Source: Acidobacteriota bacterium (GTDB lineage Bacteria > Acidobacteriota > Vicinamibacteria > Vicinamibacterales > UBA8438). From it: a DNA stretch of 64,000 nt. Under the pieces are notes generated by a model. It was not told where the DNA came from. It saw only the letters and a program-made list of their open reading frames with translations, and made no database searches. This document shows positions 16,507-24,966 of the stretch, piece after piece. The stretch spans positions 62,001 through 126,000 of the forward strand of contig VXME01000042.1 of NCBI GenBank assembly GCA_009861545.1, given 5' to 3'. Each line of letters starts with the position of its first letter. The first letter of the stretch is position 1. A program made the translations under genes and the position numbers.

Positions 16507-17647
16507 CCTCGAACCGGAACCGAAGACACGCGGGTCGGACGAAGCGCGCGCCCGCTACGTCATGGTCGGCGGCTTCCTCGGGGCCGGCAAGACGACGGCC
16601 ATCATCCGGCTGGCGCGGTTCCTGACCGACCGGGGCCGGCGCGTCGGGTTGATCACCAACGATCAGAGCGTCGGCCTCGTAGACACGACTCTCGCCCGCG
16701 CGCAGGGATTCCCGGTGGAGGAGATCACCGGCGGCTGCTTCTGCTGCCGGTTCAACACCTTGATGGACGCGGCGGACCGGCTGAACGCCGAGGCGCGGCC
16801 CGACGTCTTCATCGCCGAGCCGGTCGGAAGCTGCACCGACCTGCGGGCCGCGGTCAGCTATCCCTTGCGGCGGATGTACGGAGACGCGTTCGAGATCGCG
16901 CCGCTGAGCGTGCTCGTCGATCCGCTTCGGGCGCTGCGGGTGCTCGGTCTGGAAGCCGGCCGGTCGTTCTCGAAGAAGGTGCTGTACGTCTACGACCGGC
17001 AGCTCGCCGAGGCGGACGTCATCGTGGTGAACAAGGTCGACCTGCTCGACGAGACGCGCCTGGAGCGCCTGCGGGAGGCGCTGGCGACCCGGTATCCCCA
17101 GGCGGACGTGCTCGCCATGTCGGCCCGCGCGGGAGACGGCGCGGCGTCCTGGTTCGAGCGGGTGACCCGCGGTGCGATGGGTCTCGGGGCGTCCCCGGAC
17201 GTCGACTACGCCGTGTACGCCGAAGGCGAGGCGCTGCTCGGCTGGCTGAACGCGACGGTGCGCGTCTCTTCCGGCACGCCGTTCGACGGCAATGCCCTGC
17301 TGCGCGACCTCGCCGGACACATGGCGCACGCCATCGGCACGGCGGAGATCGCACACCTGAAGATGACGCTGACGGCGGAGGAGCTGCCCTCGGACATCGC
17401 GGTGCTGAACCTGGTCGCCGGCGATCGGGGCGCGGAGCTGGCCCACACGCTGAAGGCGCCGGTCGACGCGGGCGAGCTGATCGTCAACCTGCGGGCCGAG
17501 GAAGACCCGCGGCGCCTGCACGACGCGGCCCTGGCGGCCCTTGCGGCTTGGGAAACGGGCGGCGCCGGCCGCCGGGCCGCCATCGACCACATCGAGCATT
17601 TCCGGCCGGCCAAGCCGACTCCGACCTGGCGACTGGCGACGGCATGA
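16499..17647 (+). CDS. CobW/HypB-like GTPase with GCFCC motif
   Basis: A 382-residue P-loop GTPase of the COG0523/CobW group: Walker A GGFLGAGKTT (residues 24-33), the metal-site motif GGCFCC (78-83), switch region FIAEPVGSCTD and the NKVD base-recognition motif. Family members load metal ions, or insert cofactors, into target proteins using GTP. The C-terminal part (about 230-382) does not look like the usual CobW_C domain and may be specific to this locus. It overlaps its neighbours on both sides. I infer a maturation role for one of the metal or Fe-S enzymes encoded in the operon. Confidence 0.8.
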   Translation: MPDLEPEPKTRGSDEARARYVMVGGFLGAGKTTAIIRLARFLTDRGRRVGLITNDQSVGLVDTTLARAQGFPVEEITGGCFCCRFNTLMDAADRLNAEARPDVFIAEPVGSCTDLRAAVSYPLRRMYGDAFEIAPLSVLVDPLRALRVLGLEAGRSFSKKVLYVYDRQLAEADVIVVNKVDLLDETRLERLREALATRYPQADVLAMSARAGDGAASWFERVTRGAMGLGASPDVDYAVYAEGEALLGWLNATVRVSSGTPFDGNALLRDLAGHMAHAIGTAEIAHLKMTLTAEELPSDIAVLNLVAGDRGAELAHTLKAPVDAGELIVNLRAEEDPRRLHDAALAALAAWETGGAGRRAAIDHIEHFRPAKPTPTWRLATA

Positions 17648-18096
17648 AGCGCGAGAACGAGGCATCGGCGGCGGCCCCGAACCTGGTCTACTGCCGCTGC
17701 ACCTACGCGCGGGTGGTGCCGCGGCAGGTGAAGGACGGCGTCCTCGAGGCGCTGTCCGCCTCCGGCGTCGACTTCGACGCCGTGCCCGACCTGTGCGAGA
17801 TGTCGGCGCGCAGGGACCCGCGGCTGGCGGAGATCGCCGGGGGCGAGGCGGTGACCATCGCCGCCTGCTATCCACGCGCCGTGCGCTGGCTGTTCTCGTC
17901 GGCCGGGTCGCCGCTGGACAAGGAACGGGTCACGATTCTCAACATGCGCGAAGAGACATCCGAAACGGTGGCTGCCTCGATGCTGGCGCCCGACGGCGAC
18001 GGCGCGGCAGCCGACGATCCGGACACGGATCCTGCGGGCGACGCCGACCGGTCCGCGAAGAGCCGCTCCGGCGACGGCGGCGGAGGTGAGCTATGA
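17644..18096 (+). CDS. Small cysteine-motif protein (CxC, C, C), unknown
   Basis: A 150-residue soluble protein with four conserved-looking cysteines: CxC at 17 and 19, Cys51 in DLCEMSA and Cys75 in IAACYPRAV. The spacing and the AACYPR segment remind me of a portion of HdrA-type proteins, where AACSPR follows a cysteine-rich site, so it may bind a cluster or accept electrons. The last 45 residues are an Asp/Gly/Ala-rich tail of low complexity. ATGA overlaps couple it to the GTPase before and the ferredoxin after it. No family name can be given with confidence. Confidence 0.65.
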   Translation: MKRENEASAAAPNLVYCRCTYARVVPRQVKDGVLEALSASGVDFDAVPDLCEMSARRDPRLAEIAGGEAVTIAACYPRAVRWLFSSAGSPLDKERVTILNMREETSETVAASMLAPDGDGAAADDPDTDPAGDADRSAKSRSGDGGGGEL

Positions 18097-18980
18097 GCCG
18101 CACCAGCACCCTGTCACTCCCCGTGCTGCGGGTGGCGCTGTACGAGGGCCGCGGCGCCGAGCCGCTGGACGGCGCGCACCGCTTCGCCCTCATGCAGACG
18201 CTGCTCGACAAGGGCTACCGGGTGACGCGCGTCGGGTCGGGCGCGGCAACCGCGGCCGCGGCCCGCGCCGACGACGGCAACGCGCTGGCGGTGCTCGGCC
18301 GTTTCACCGAGCGCCAGCCGGCCGAGGCGGTCGGCGCCGAATCCGGGGGCCGGGTCTGGTTCCGCGACATCGGCGACCAGACGCCCGACGGGGTGGCGGC
18401 GCTGGTCGAGGCCATCCGGGCCGATTGCGAGGTCCACGAGCCGGGCAAGTGGAAACCGTGGTTCCCGGTCATCGACTTCGACCGCTGCACCAACTGCATG
18501 CAGTGCCTGAGCTTCTGCCTCTTCGACGTCTACGGCGTCTCGAAGGGCGGCCAGATCCAGGTCCAGAACCACGACAACTGCAAGACCGACTGCCCCGCCT
18601 GCTCGCGCGTCTGCCCGGAGGTCGCGATCCTCTTTCCGAAGTACCGCCACGGCCCGATCCACGGCGGCGAGGTGAACACCGACGACGTGCGGCGCGAGGC
18701 GATGAAGGTGGACATCTCCGCCCTCCTCGGCGGCGACATCTACGCCGCCCTGCGCGACCGGAGCGCGAAGGCGAAGTCGCGTTTCTCGAAGGAACGCGAC
18801 GAGGAACGGGCGCTCAAGGAGCGCCAGAAATGCCTGGTCAAGCTGCAGCAGAATCTCGACATCCCGGCCGAGGTGCTGGCGAGCCTGCCTACGCTCGACG
18901 AGATCCAGGCCAAGGCCGAGACCGCCAAGGCCCGGGCCCAGGCCGCCATCGACGCCGCCGCGGCGCGGCAGGAGGGCTGA
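18093..18980 (+). CDS. 2[4Fe-4S] ferredoxin-domain protein
   Basis: A 295-residue protein. The N-terminal 115 residues form an unrecognised alpha/beta domain. Two cluster motifs follow: Cys132, 135, 138 and 142 (CTNCMQCLSFC) and Cys163, 167, 170 and 174 (CKTDCPACSRVC), enough for two [4Fe-4S] clusters. Residues about 225-295 are charged and helical, probably a coiled coil (ALKERQKCLVKLQQ). It is likely the electron donor for the radical SAM enzyme encoded 5 bases downstream, or a scaffold for the complex. It overlaps the preceding gene by four bases. Confidence 0.82.
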   Translation: MSRTSTLSLPVLRVALYEGRGAEPLDGAHRFALMQTLLDKGYRVTRVGSGAATAAAARADDGNALAVLGRFTERQPAEAVGAESGGRVWFRDIGDQTPDGVAALVEAIRADCEVHEPGKWKPWFPVIDFDRCTNCMQCLSFCLFDVYGVSKGGQIQVQNHDNCKTDCPACSRVCPEVAILFPKYRHGPIHGGEVNTDDVRREAMKVDISALLGGDIYAALRDRSAKAKSRFSKERDEERALKERQKCLVKLQQNLDIPAEVLASLPTLDEIQAKAETAKARAQAAIDAAAARQEG

Positions 18981-18984
18981 CGAC

Positions 18985-20178
18985 GTGGTAGTGGAATTGG
19001 CCAGACGGATGCTCACCGAGCCGGACCCGCGCGCGTTGCGCAAGCTGGTCTGGAACATGGGCGTCAAGGGCGTCCGCTCGGTTCAGCTCTACAAGCAGCG
19101 GCTGAAGCGCGGCGAGCACTTCCCGCCGTTCCTCTTCATCTCGGTGATCTCGGGCTGCCAGTTGCGCTGCCAGGGGTGCTGGGTGGACGTCGAGGCGCAG
19201 AGCCGGAAGATCGAGATCGACGAGCTGAACCGCATCGTCGGCGACGCCAAGCGCCACGGCAACAGCTACTTCGGCATCCTGGGGGGCGAGCCGCTGCTCC
19301 ACCCGGATCTGTTCGACCTGTTCGCCGCGCACCAGGACTGCTACTTTCAGCTCTTCACCAACGGACACCTGATCGACGACGCGCGGGCGGCCGAGCTGCG
19401 CCGTCTCGGCAACGTGACGCCGCTGGTCAGCATCGAGGGCACCTCGGTGGTGAGCGACGAGCGCCGCGGCCGGAGCGACGTCCTCGACAAGTCGCTGGCC
19501 GGGCTGGAAGCCTGCACGCGCAACCGGCTCGTCACCGGCGTGGCCACCAGCGTCTGCAAGACGAACATCGACGACCTCGTGCAGGAATCGTGGCTGCGGC
19601 GGCTCATCGGGATGGGCGTGCACTATGCCTGGTTCCACACCTACCGCGTCGTCGGGCCCAAGCCGACCGAAGCGATCGCCCTGACCCCGGAGGAGGTGCT
19701 CCGGGTGCGCCGGTTCATCGTGCGCATGCGCGCGAAGCTGCCGATCGCCATCGTCGACGCGTACTGGGACGACGAGGGGCAGGCGCTCTGCCCGATGGCT
19801 ACCGGGGTGAGCCACCACATCAGTCCCTACGGGGACATCGAGCCGTGCCCGATCATCCAGTTCGCCACCGAAACGGTCTATGATCGACCGAGCGTCTACG
19901 AGACCATGACGAGCTCGTCGTTCCTCAAGGACTTCCGGGAGACCGCGGCGAAGACGACCCGCGGCTGCATCGTGCTGGAGCGGCCGGATCTGGTGCGCGA
20001 GCTCGTGGAGCGCCACGGCGCCCGGGACACGACGCAGCGGCAGACCGCCTCGGCGGAGCTGGCGCAGCTCACCGGCCGCAGCAGCCAGCACAACCCCGGG
20101 AACGAGATCCCGGAGGAGCACTGGGCCTACGCCTTCGCCAAGAAGCACTGGTTCTTTGGATTCGGGGCGTACAGCTAA
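18985..20178 (+). CDS. Radical SAM enzyme with C-terminal cysteines (SPASM-like)
   Basis: A 397-residue radical SAM protein with the cluster motif CQLRCQGC (Cys58, 62, 65) in the usual place after FLFISVISG, a GGEPLL motif near residue 93 and the TNGHL strand. The C-terminal region has CPMATG, IEPCPII and RGCIV cysteines that could hold an auxiliary cluster as in SPASM domains. It is not recognisably HpnH, LipA or another named family. The substrate is unknown; genes on both sides suggest action on an isoprenoid or on a protein-bound lipoyl/sulfur intermediate. GTG 18985 follows the ferredoxin stop by four bases. Confidence 0.82.
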   Translation: MVVELARRMLTEPDPRALRKLVWNMGVKGVRSVQLYKQRLKRGEHFPPFLFISVISGCQLRCQGCWVDVEAQSRKIEIDELNRIVGDAKRHGNSYFGILGGEPLLHPDLFDLFAAHQDCYFQLFTNGHLIDDARAAELRRLGNVTPLVSIEGTSVVSDERRGRSDVLDKSLAGLEACTRNRLVTGVATSVCKTNIDDLVQESWLRRLIGMGVHYAWFHTYRVVGPKPTEAIALTPEEVLRVRRFIVRMRAKLPIAIVDAYWDDEGQALCPMATGVSHHISPYGDIEPCPIIQFATETVYDRPSVYETMTSSSFLKDFRETAAKTTRGCIVLERPDLVRELVERHGARDTTQRQTASAELAQLTGRSSQHNPGNEIPEEHWAYAFAKKHWFFGFGAYS

Positions 20179-20249
20179 CGGCCGACAGGCTCCCGCGGCC
20201 AAGAGAAAACAACCAGCGAGAACGCTGAACATCGACGGAAGAGATTCCT

Positions 20250-21995
20250 GTGAGTTATCAACTGCCGGTCGTTTCGCTCCCGCGCGCGGTGCCGCCGACG
20301 GTCATGAGACCGCCGCAGGAGAACATTCCGCAGACCCGTTCGGAGCGCGAGGTGATGCTGCGGCAGGTCCAGGACTACGTCGCGGCGCGCCGCAGCGAGA
20401 TCACGCCGCCGCTGGTCATGGGCGAGCTGCAGGCGCGGTCCGACGAGATCCTGGGCGCGCACGGCATCGACGGCAAGTACCGCGACTACGTCGGCGTGAT
20501 CCTCGGCAACGAGGTGTGGCGCGAGCATCTGGCCGCGGTGCCGTACGACAAGCGCCTGCTCTTGCTGCCGAAGTGCCTGCGCGTCGAGGACCGCTGCCCC
20601 GCCCCGTTCGACGAGTTCGGCCTGCTGTGCAAGCAGTGCGGCCTGTGCACGATCCAGGACCTGCAGGAAGAAGCGGAGAAGCTCGGCTACGCGGTGCTCG
20701 TCGCCGAGGGCTCGGCGCTCGTCATGGCGCTGATCCAGACCGGCAAGATCGAGGCCATCGTCGGCGTGAGCTGCCTCTCGGTACTCGAACGGGCGTTCCC
20801 CTACATGGAGGCGGCGGCGATCCCCGGCGTCGCCATCCCGCTGCTGCAGGACGACTGCAAGGACACCGGCGTCGACGTCGAGTGGGTCTGGGACTTCATT
20901 CACGCCACCAGCGACGACCGGACGCGCCGGCTCGACCTCGACGCCCTGCGCCGGGACGTGGAGAGCTGGTTCGCGCCCGATGCCCTCGAGGCGGTGTTCG
21001 GCGGCCCGCCGGCCGGCGAGACCGAGACGCTCGCGCGCGCCGAGCTGACCCGCGCCGGCAAGCGCTGGCGGCCCTTCCTCAGCGTCTGCGTCTACCAGGC
21101 GCTGCAGGACGACCCGCACGCGACGCCGCCCGACGCGCTTCGCAAGGTGGCGGTGGCGGTGGAGTGCTTCCACAAGGCCTCGCTGGTGCACGACGACATC
21201 GAGGACGGCGACGCGCGCCGCTACGGCGAGCCGACGCTGCACGCCTCGCACGGGATTCCCGCGGCGCTCAACGCCGGCGACTACCTGATCGGCGAGGGCT
21301 ACCGGCTGCTCGCGGAGAGCGACTTCGCCCCCGAGATCCGCGCCGAGATGACGGCCATCGCCGCGCGCGGCCACCGCACGCTCTGTCTCGGGCAGGGCGA
21401 GGAGCTGGCCTGGGCGCGCAGTCCGAAGCCGCTCAGCTCGCAGCAGGTGTTGCAGATCTTCCGCCAGAAGACGGCGCCCGCGTTCGGCGTGGCGCTCGAG
21501 CTCGGGGCGGCCTGCGCCCGCGCCGACGAGGACGTGTTCGAGAAGCTGCGGGCGTACAGCGACGCACTGGGGATCGCATACCAGATCCGCGACGACCTCG
21601 ACGACTTCGAGCCATCCGCCGATGCCCCGGACGACGTGGCCGCGCTGCGCCCGTCGCTGCCGCTCGCGGTCGGCTACGAGCAGGCCAAGTCCGAGCCGGA
21701 GGCGCGCTCCACCCTCGAGGCGGCGTGGCGTCGCGAGCAGGCCGTCGACGGCCGCTCGGACGAGGTGCGCGAGGTGCTGACGCGATTCGACGCAGCCGAC
21801 CGCAGCCGCCGGCTGATGGAGGGCTACAAGGAAGAGGCCATTCGCTGCCTGCCCGGCCTGACCAACCCGAGCCTCAAGGGGTTGCTGCGCCGGGTCATCG
21901 GCAAGATCTTCAGCGTCGAGATTCAAGGCTGGTGCAGTGAGTTCGAGGCTCGAAATGCTGCAGGTGGCCAGGCTGTCGCCGACGCTGCTCGGTGA
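20250..21995 (+). CDS. DUF116-polyprenyl diphosphate synthase fusion
   Basis: This 581-residue protein joins two domains. Residues about 30-220 match DUF116, with cysteines at 109, 116, 127, 130, 133 (CKQCGLC), 175 and 203 that could bind a metal cluster. Residues about 235-540 form a trans-isoprenyl diphosphate synthase with both aspartate-rich motifs, DDIED (315-319) and DDLDD (448-452), and the GKRWRPFL and GQGEEL elements, so chain elongation activity is plausible. The GTG start follows GGAAGAGA. The fusion links isoprenoid chain synthesis to a possible redox or Fe-S domain and lies between the radical SAM gene and two terpenoid-type genes. Its chain length cannot be judged by eye. Confidence 0.83.
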   Translation: MSYQLPVVSLPRAVPPTVMRPPQENIPQTRSEREVMLRQVQDYVAARRSEITPPLVMGELQARSDEILGAHGIDGKYRDYVGVILGNEVWREHLAAVPYDKRLLLLPKCLRVEDRCPAPFDEFGLLCKQCGLCTIQDLQEEAEKLGYAVLVAEGSALVMALIQTGKIEAIVGVSCLSVLERAFPYMEAAAIPGVAIPLLQDDCKDTGVDVEWVWDFIHATSDDRTRRLDLDALRRDVESWFAPDALEAVFGGPPAGETETLARAELTRAGKRWRPFLSVCVYQALQDDPHATPPDALRKVAVAVECFHKASLVHDDIEDGDARRYGEPTLHASHGIPAALNAGDYLIGEGYRLLAESDFAPEIRAEMTAIAARGHRTLCLGQGEELAWARSPKPLSSQQVLQIFRQKTAPAFGVALELGAACARADEDVFEKLRAYSDALGIAYQIRDDLDDFEPSADAPDDVAALRPSLPLAVGYEQAKSEPEARSTLEAAWRREQAVDGRSDEVREVLTRFDAADRSRRLMEGYKEEAIRCLPGLTNPSLKGLLRRVIGKIFSVEIQGWCSEFEARNAAGGQAVADAAR

Positions 21996-22815
21996 CGCGG
22001 CGGACCTGACGGCGGATTTCCTTTCCACCAGGCTGAATCCGGACGGCGGCTTCCAGGATCGCGACGGCGCGAGCGACCTCTACTACACCGTCTTCGGTCT
22101 CGAAGCGCTGACCGCCCTGCGGCGCGACCTGCCGGCTCCCGCCGTGCGGCGGTTTCTCGAGCGCCACGAGGACCCGGCCGAGCTCGACTTCGTGCACGCC
22201 GCCTGTCTCGCCCGCTGCTGGGCCGACATCGGGGCCGCGAGCGATGCGCCGGCCCAGGCGCTCCTCGCCCGCCTCGAGTCCTTCCGCACGCCGGACGGCG
22301 GTTACAGCCCGACCGACGGCGCCGACCATGGCACGGCGTACGGCTGCTTCCTGGCCCTCGGGGCGTACGAGGACCTCGGCGCCGCGCTGGACAACCCCGA
22401 TCGCCTCCTGGCGTGCCTGGCCGCGCTGCGCGCCGCGGACGGCGGGTACGGGAACCGGCCCGGCGTACCGACGGGGCTGACGCCGCCGACCGCCGCGGCG
22501 GTGACCGTGCAACGCCGCCTCTCCCGGCCGGCCGACCGCGAGGCGGCGGAATGGCTCCGGGCGCGCCATCTTCCGGCCGGCGGGTTCTGCGCGTCGCCTT
22601 CGACGCCGATGCCGGACCTGCTCTCTACCGCCACCGCGCTGCATGCGCTGGCCGGCGCCCACGCGCCGCTCGAGCCGATCCGGGAGCCGTGCCTCGACTT
22701 CGTCGACAGCCTCTGGAGCAACTCCGGCGGCTTCTACGGAAGCTGGGGCGACGACGTGCAGGACTGCGAGTACACCTTCTATGCCCTGCTCGCCCTGGGG
22801 CACCTGAGCCTGTGA
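21955..22815 (+). CDS. Prenyltransferase/squalene-cyclase-like alpha-alpha barrel protein
   Basis: A 286-residue protein made of repeated helical hairpins with PDGGF, PDGGYS, ADGGYG and SGGFYG turns, as in protein prenyltransferase beta subunits and the barrel domains of terpene cyclases. It is too short for a full class II cyclase and I see no DxDD acid motif. ATG 21955 is preferred because GAGG lies 7 bases upstream; an in-frame GTG at 21937 is possible. It overlaps the end of the synthase fusion by 41 bases. A role in binding or transferring the polyprenyl product is an inference. Confidence 0.75.
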   Translation: MLQVARLSPTLLGDAADLTADFLSTRLNPDGGFQDRDGASDLYYTVFGLEALTALRRDLPAPAVRRFLERHEDPAELDFVHAACLARCWADIGAASDAPAQALLARLESFRTPDGGYSPTDGADHGTAYGCFLALGAYEDLGAALDNPDRLLACLAALRAADGGYGNRPGVPTGLTPPTAAAVTVQRRLSRPADREAAEWLRARHLPAGGFCASPSTPMPDLLSTATALHALAGAHAPLEPIREPCLDFVDSLWSNSGGFYGSWGDDVQDCEYTFYALLALGHLSL

Positions 22816-22921
22816 GCGTGCATCCCCTGTCGCGCCTTGGTGTACCCGTGCCCGCTCACTATCGCCGTCACGCGCGGCTGCACCACGGGCTCGCAGGAAT
22901 CCAGCGGTGGGAACCGCTCCC

Positions 22922-24889
22922 ATGAAGCCGGCAGCGCCGGCTCCCACCGACCATGCCGAATGGCTCGCAACGCTCGACCGGCTCACGGACGGACTGCTCG
23001 CCGCGCGCAACGCGGACGGCCACTGGGACGGCGAGCTGTCGTCGTCGGCGCTGTCCACGGCCGTCGCAATCATCGCGCTCACGCTGGTCGACCGCTCTCG
23101 ATCGCGGGCCGCGTACGGCGCCCTCGTCGGCGGCGGCGCGGCATGGTTGATCCGGACCCAGAACGCGGACGGCGGCTGGGGCGACACCACCGACAGCCCC
23201 GGCAACGTCAGCACCACCGCTCTCTGCTGGGCCGCGCTCACCATCGCCGGGACGGACGACCCGCCGTGCGCCGCCGCGCTCGGGCGGGCGCGCGACTGGA
23301 TGCGGCGCGCGGCCGGCGACCTGGGTCCGCGGGCCCTCGCCGAGACGATCAGCCGGCGGTACGGCAGGGACCGCACGTTCTCGGTGCCGATCCTGACCGT
23401 GCTCGCGCTGGCCGGACTTCTGGACGGAGACGAACAGCGGGCCGACGGTAGCGACGACGAACCGCGCGCCGCCGCGGGAAACCTGCGCGCCCCCGGCGCC
23501 GGCGATGGTCTGCCGGGCGGGGCCGGCGGCGTCATCGGCAGCGGCTGGCGCCACGTTCCGCAACTCCCGTTCGAGCTGGCCGCCGTGCCGCCGTCCTGGT
23601 ACCGTTGGCTGCGGCTCCCGGTGGTCAGCTACGCGCTGCCGGCCCTGATCGCCATCGGGCAGGCCCGCCACCGGCAACGCCCCACGCGCAATCCCCTGAC
23701 GCGTCTCGTGCGCCAGGCGTCTCGCAAGCACACCCTGCGCCGTCTGGAGGCGATCCAGCCGCGCGGCGGAGGGTTCCTCGAGGCGACGCCGCTGACGAGC
23801 TTCGTCGTCATGAGCCTGGTCGCGGCCGGCGAATCGACGCACCCCGTGGTGGAGCGCGGCGTGGCGTTCCTGGCACGGTCGGTGCGCGCCGACGGGAGCT
23901 GGCCCATCGACACCAACCTCGCCACGTGGGTGACGACGCTCGGCATCAACGCGCTGGCCCGCCGGCCCGACTGGGCCGATCTGCTCCGCCCTGCGGAGCG
24001 TTCGGCGCTGAGCCGCTGGCTTCTCGATCAGCAGTACCGCGAGCCGCACGTCTACACCGACGCCGATCCGGGCGGGTGGGCCTGGACCGACCTGCCGGGC
24101 GGGGTTCCCGACGCCGACGACACGCCCGGCGCGCTGCTGGCTCTCCATGCGCTGGGCGCCGACGAACCTGCGCACCGGGAGGCCGCTTGCGCCGGCATCG
24201 GCTGGCTGCTGGACCTGCAGAACGCCGACGGCGGAATACCGACCTTCTGCCGCGGCTGGGGAGCGCTGCCGTTCGACCGCAGCAGCCCCGACCTGACCGC
24301 CCACACGCTGCGGGCGTGGACCGCCTGGCGGCGGTTGCTGCCCGACACGCTACGGACCCGCACCGAGCGCGCCACCACGCGCGCCGTCCGATTCCTGGAG
24401 AAGGCGCAGCGGCCCGATGGGTCGTGGATTCCCTTGTGGTTCGGAAACCAGGGCGCCCCGGACGAGGCCAACCCGGTCTACGGCACGGCGCGGGTGATAG
24501 AGGGGCTCGCCGCTCTGCCCGAGGCGGAGGCGATTCCGGCGTCCGAGCAGCGGGCGGCGCGCTGGCTCGTCGATGTCCAAGGAGACGGCGGCGGCTGGGG
24601 CGGCACGCCCGGCGTCTCGCCGTCCATCGAGGAAACGGCGCTGGCGGTCTCCGCGCTGGCGACGTTCGGACGGCTGCCACGGGCCGCGGTAGTCCAGGGC
24701 ATCGACGAGGCTGTCGCCGGGGGCATACGGTGGCTCGTGGACGTCACCGACGGCGGGCGGCAGGCTCCGGCCACTCCCATCGGGCTCTATTTTGCCAAGC
24801 TCTGGTACTCCGAGAAGCTCTACCCGTGGACCTTCGCGCTCGGCGCACTGGCGGCTGTCCGGAACGCCAATCTCCGGTACGATGAATAG
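22922..24889 (+). CDS. Squalene-hopene cyclase-like class II terpene cyclase
   Basis: A 655-residue, full-length double alpha-barrel cyclase. It carries the catalytic DxDD motif as PDADDT (Asp397, 399 and 400) and several QW-type repeats (QNADGGWGDT, RADGSWPIDTN, QNADGGIPTF, RPDGSWIPLW, GGGWGGT). Such enzymes protonate a polyene such as squalene and form fused rings at the membrane. No squalene synthase genes (hpnCDE or sqs) are present in the window, so the substrate may be another long prenyl chain. ATG 22922 lies just after a small hairpin (AGCGGT/ACCGCT, 22903-22918) that could restrain translation. It closes the operon, with a 106-base gap after the barrel gene. Confidence 0.83.
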   Translation: MKPAAPAPTDHAEWLATLDRLTDGLLAARNADGHWDGELSSSALSTAVAIIALTLVDRSRSRAAYGALVGGGAAWLIRTQNADGGWGDTTDSPGNVSTTALCWAALTIAGTDDPPCAAALGRARDWMRRAAGDLGPRALAETISRRYGRDRTFSVPILTVLALAGLLDGDEQRADGSDDEPRAAAGNLRAPGAGDGLPGGAGGVIGSGWRHVPQLPFELAAVPPSWYRWLRLPVVSYALPALIAIGQARHRQRPTRNPLTRLVRQASRKHTLRRLEAIQPRGGGFLEATPLTSFVVMSLVAAGESTHPVVERGVAFLARSVRADGSWPIDTNLATWVTTLGINALARRPDWADLLRPAERSALSRWLLDQQYREPHVYTDADPGGWAWTDLPGGVPDADDTPGALLALHALGADEPAHREAACAGIGWLLDLQNADGGIPTFCRGWGALPFDRSSPDLTAHTLRAWTAWRRLLPDTLRTRTERATTRAVRFLEKAQRPDGSWIPLWFGNQGAPDEANPVYGTARVIEGLAALPEAEAIPASEQRAARWLVDVQGDGGGWGGTPGVSPSIEETALAVSALATFGRLPRAAVVQGIDEAVAGGIRWLVDVTDGGRQAPATPIGLYFAKLWYSEKLYPWTFALGALAAVRNANLRYDE

Positions 24890-24966
24890 AGACCGCGACG
24901 ACCCAGGAGACCGGGACGGGTTTGCAGAACATGGACGTACACAGAATCGACAGGCCGGAGCCGGAA

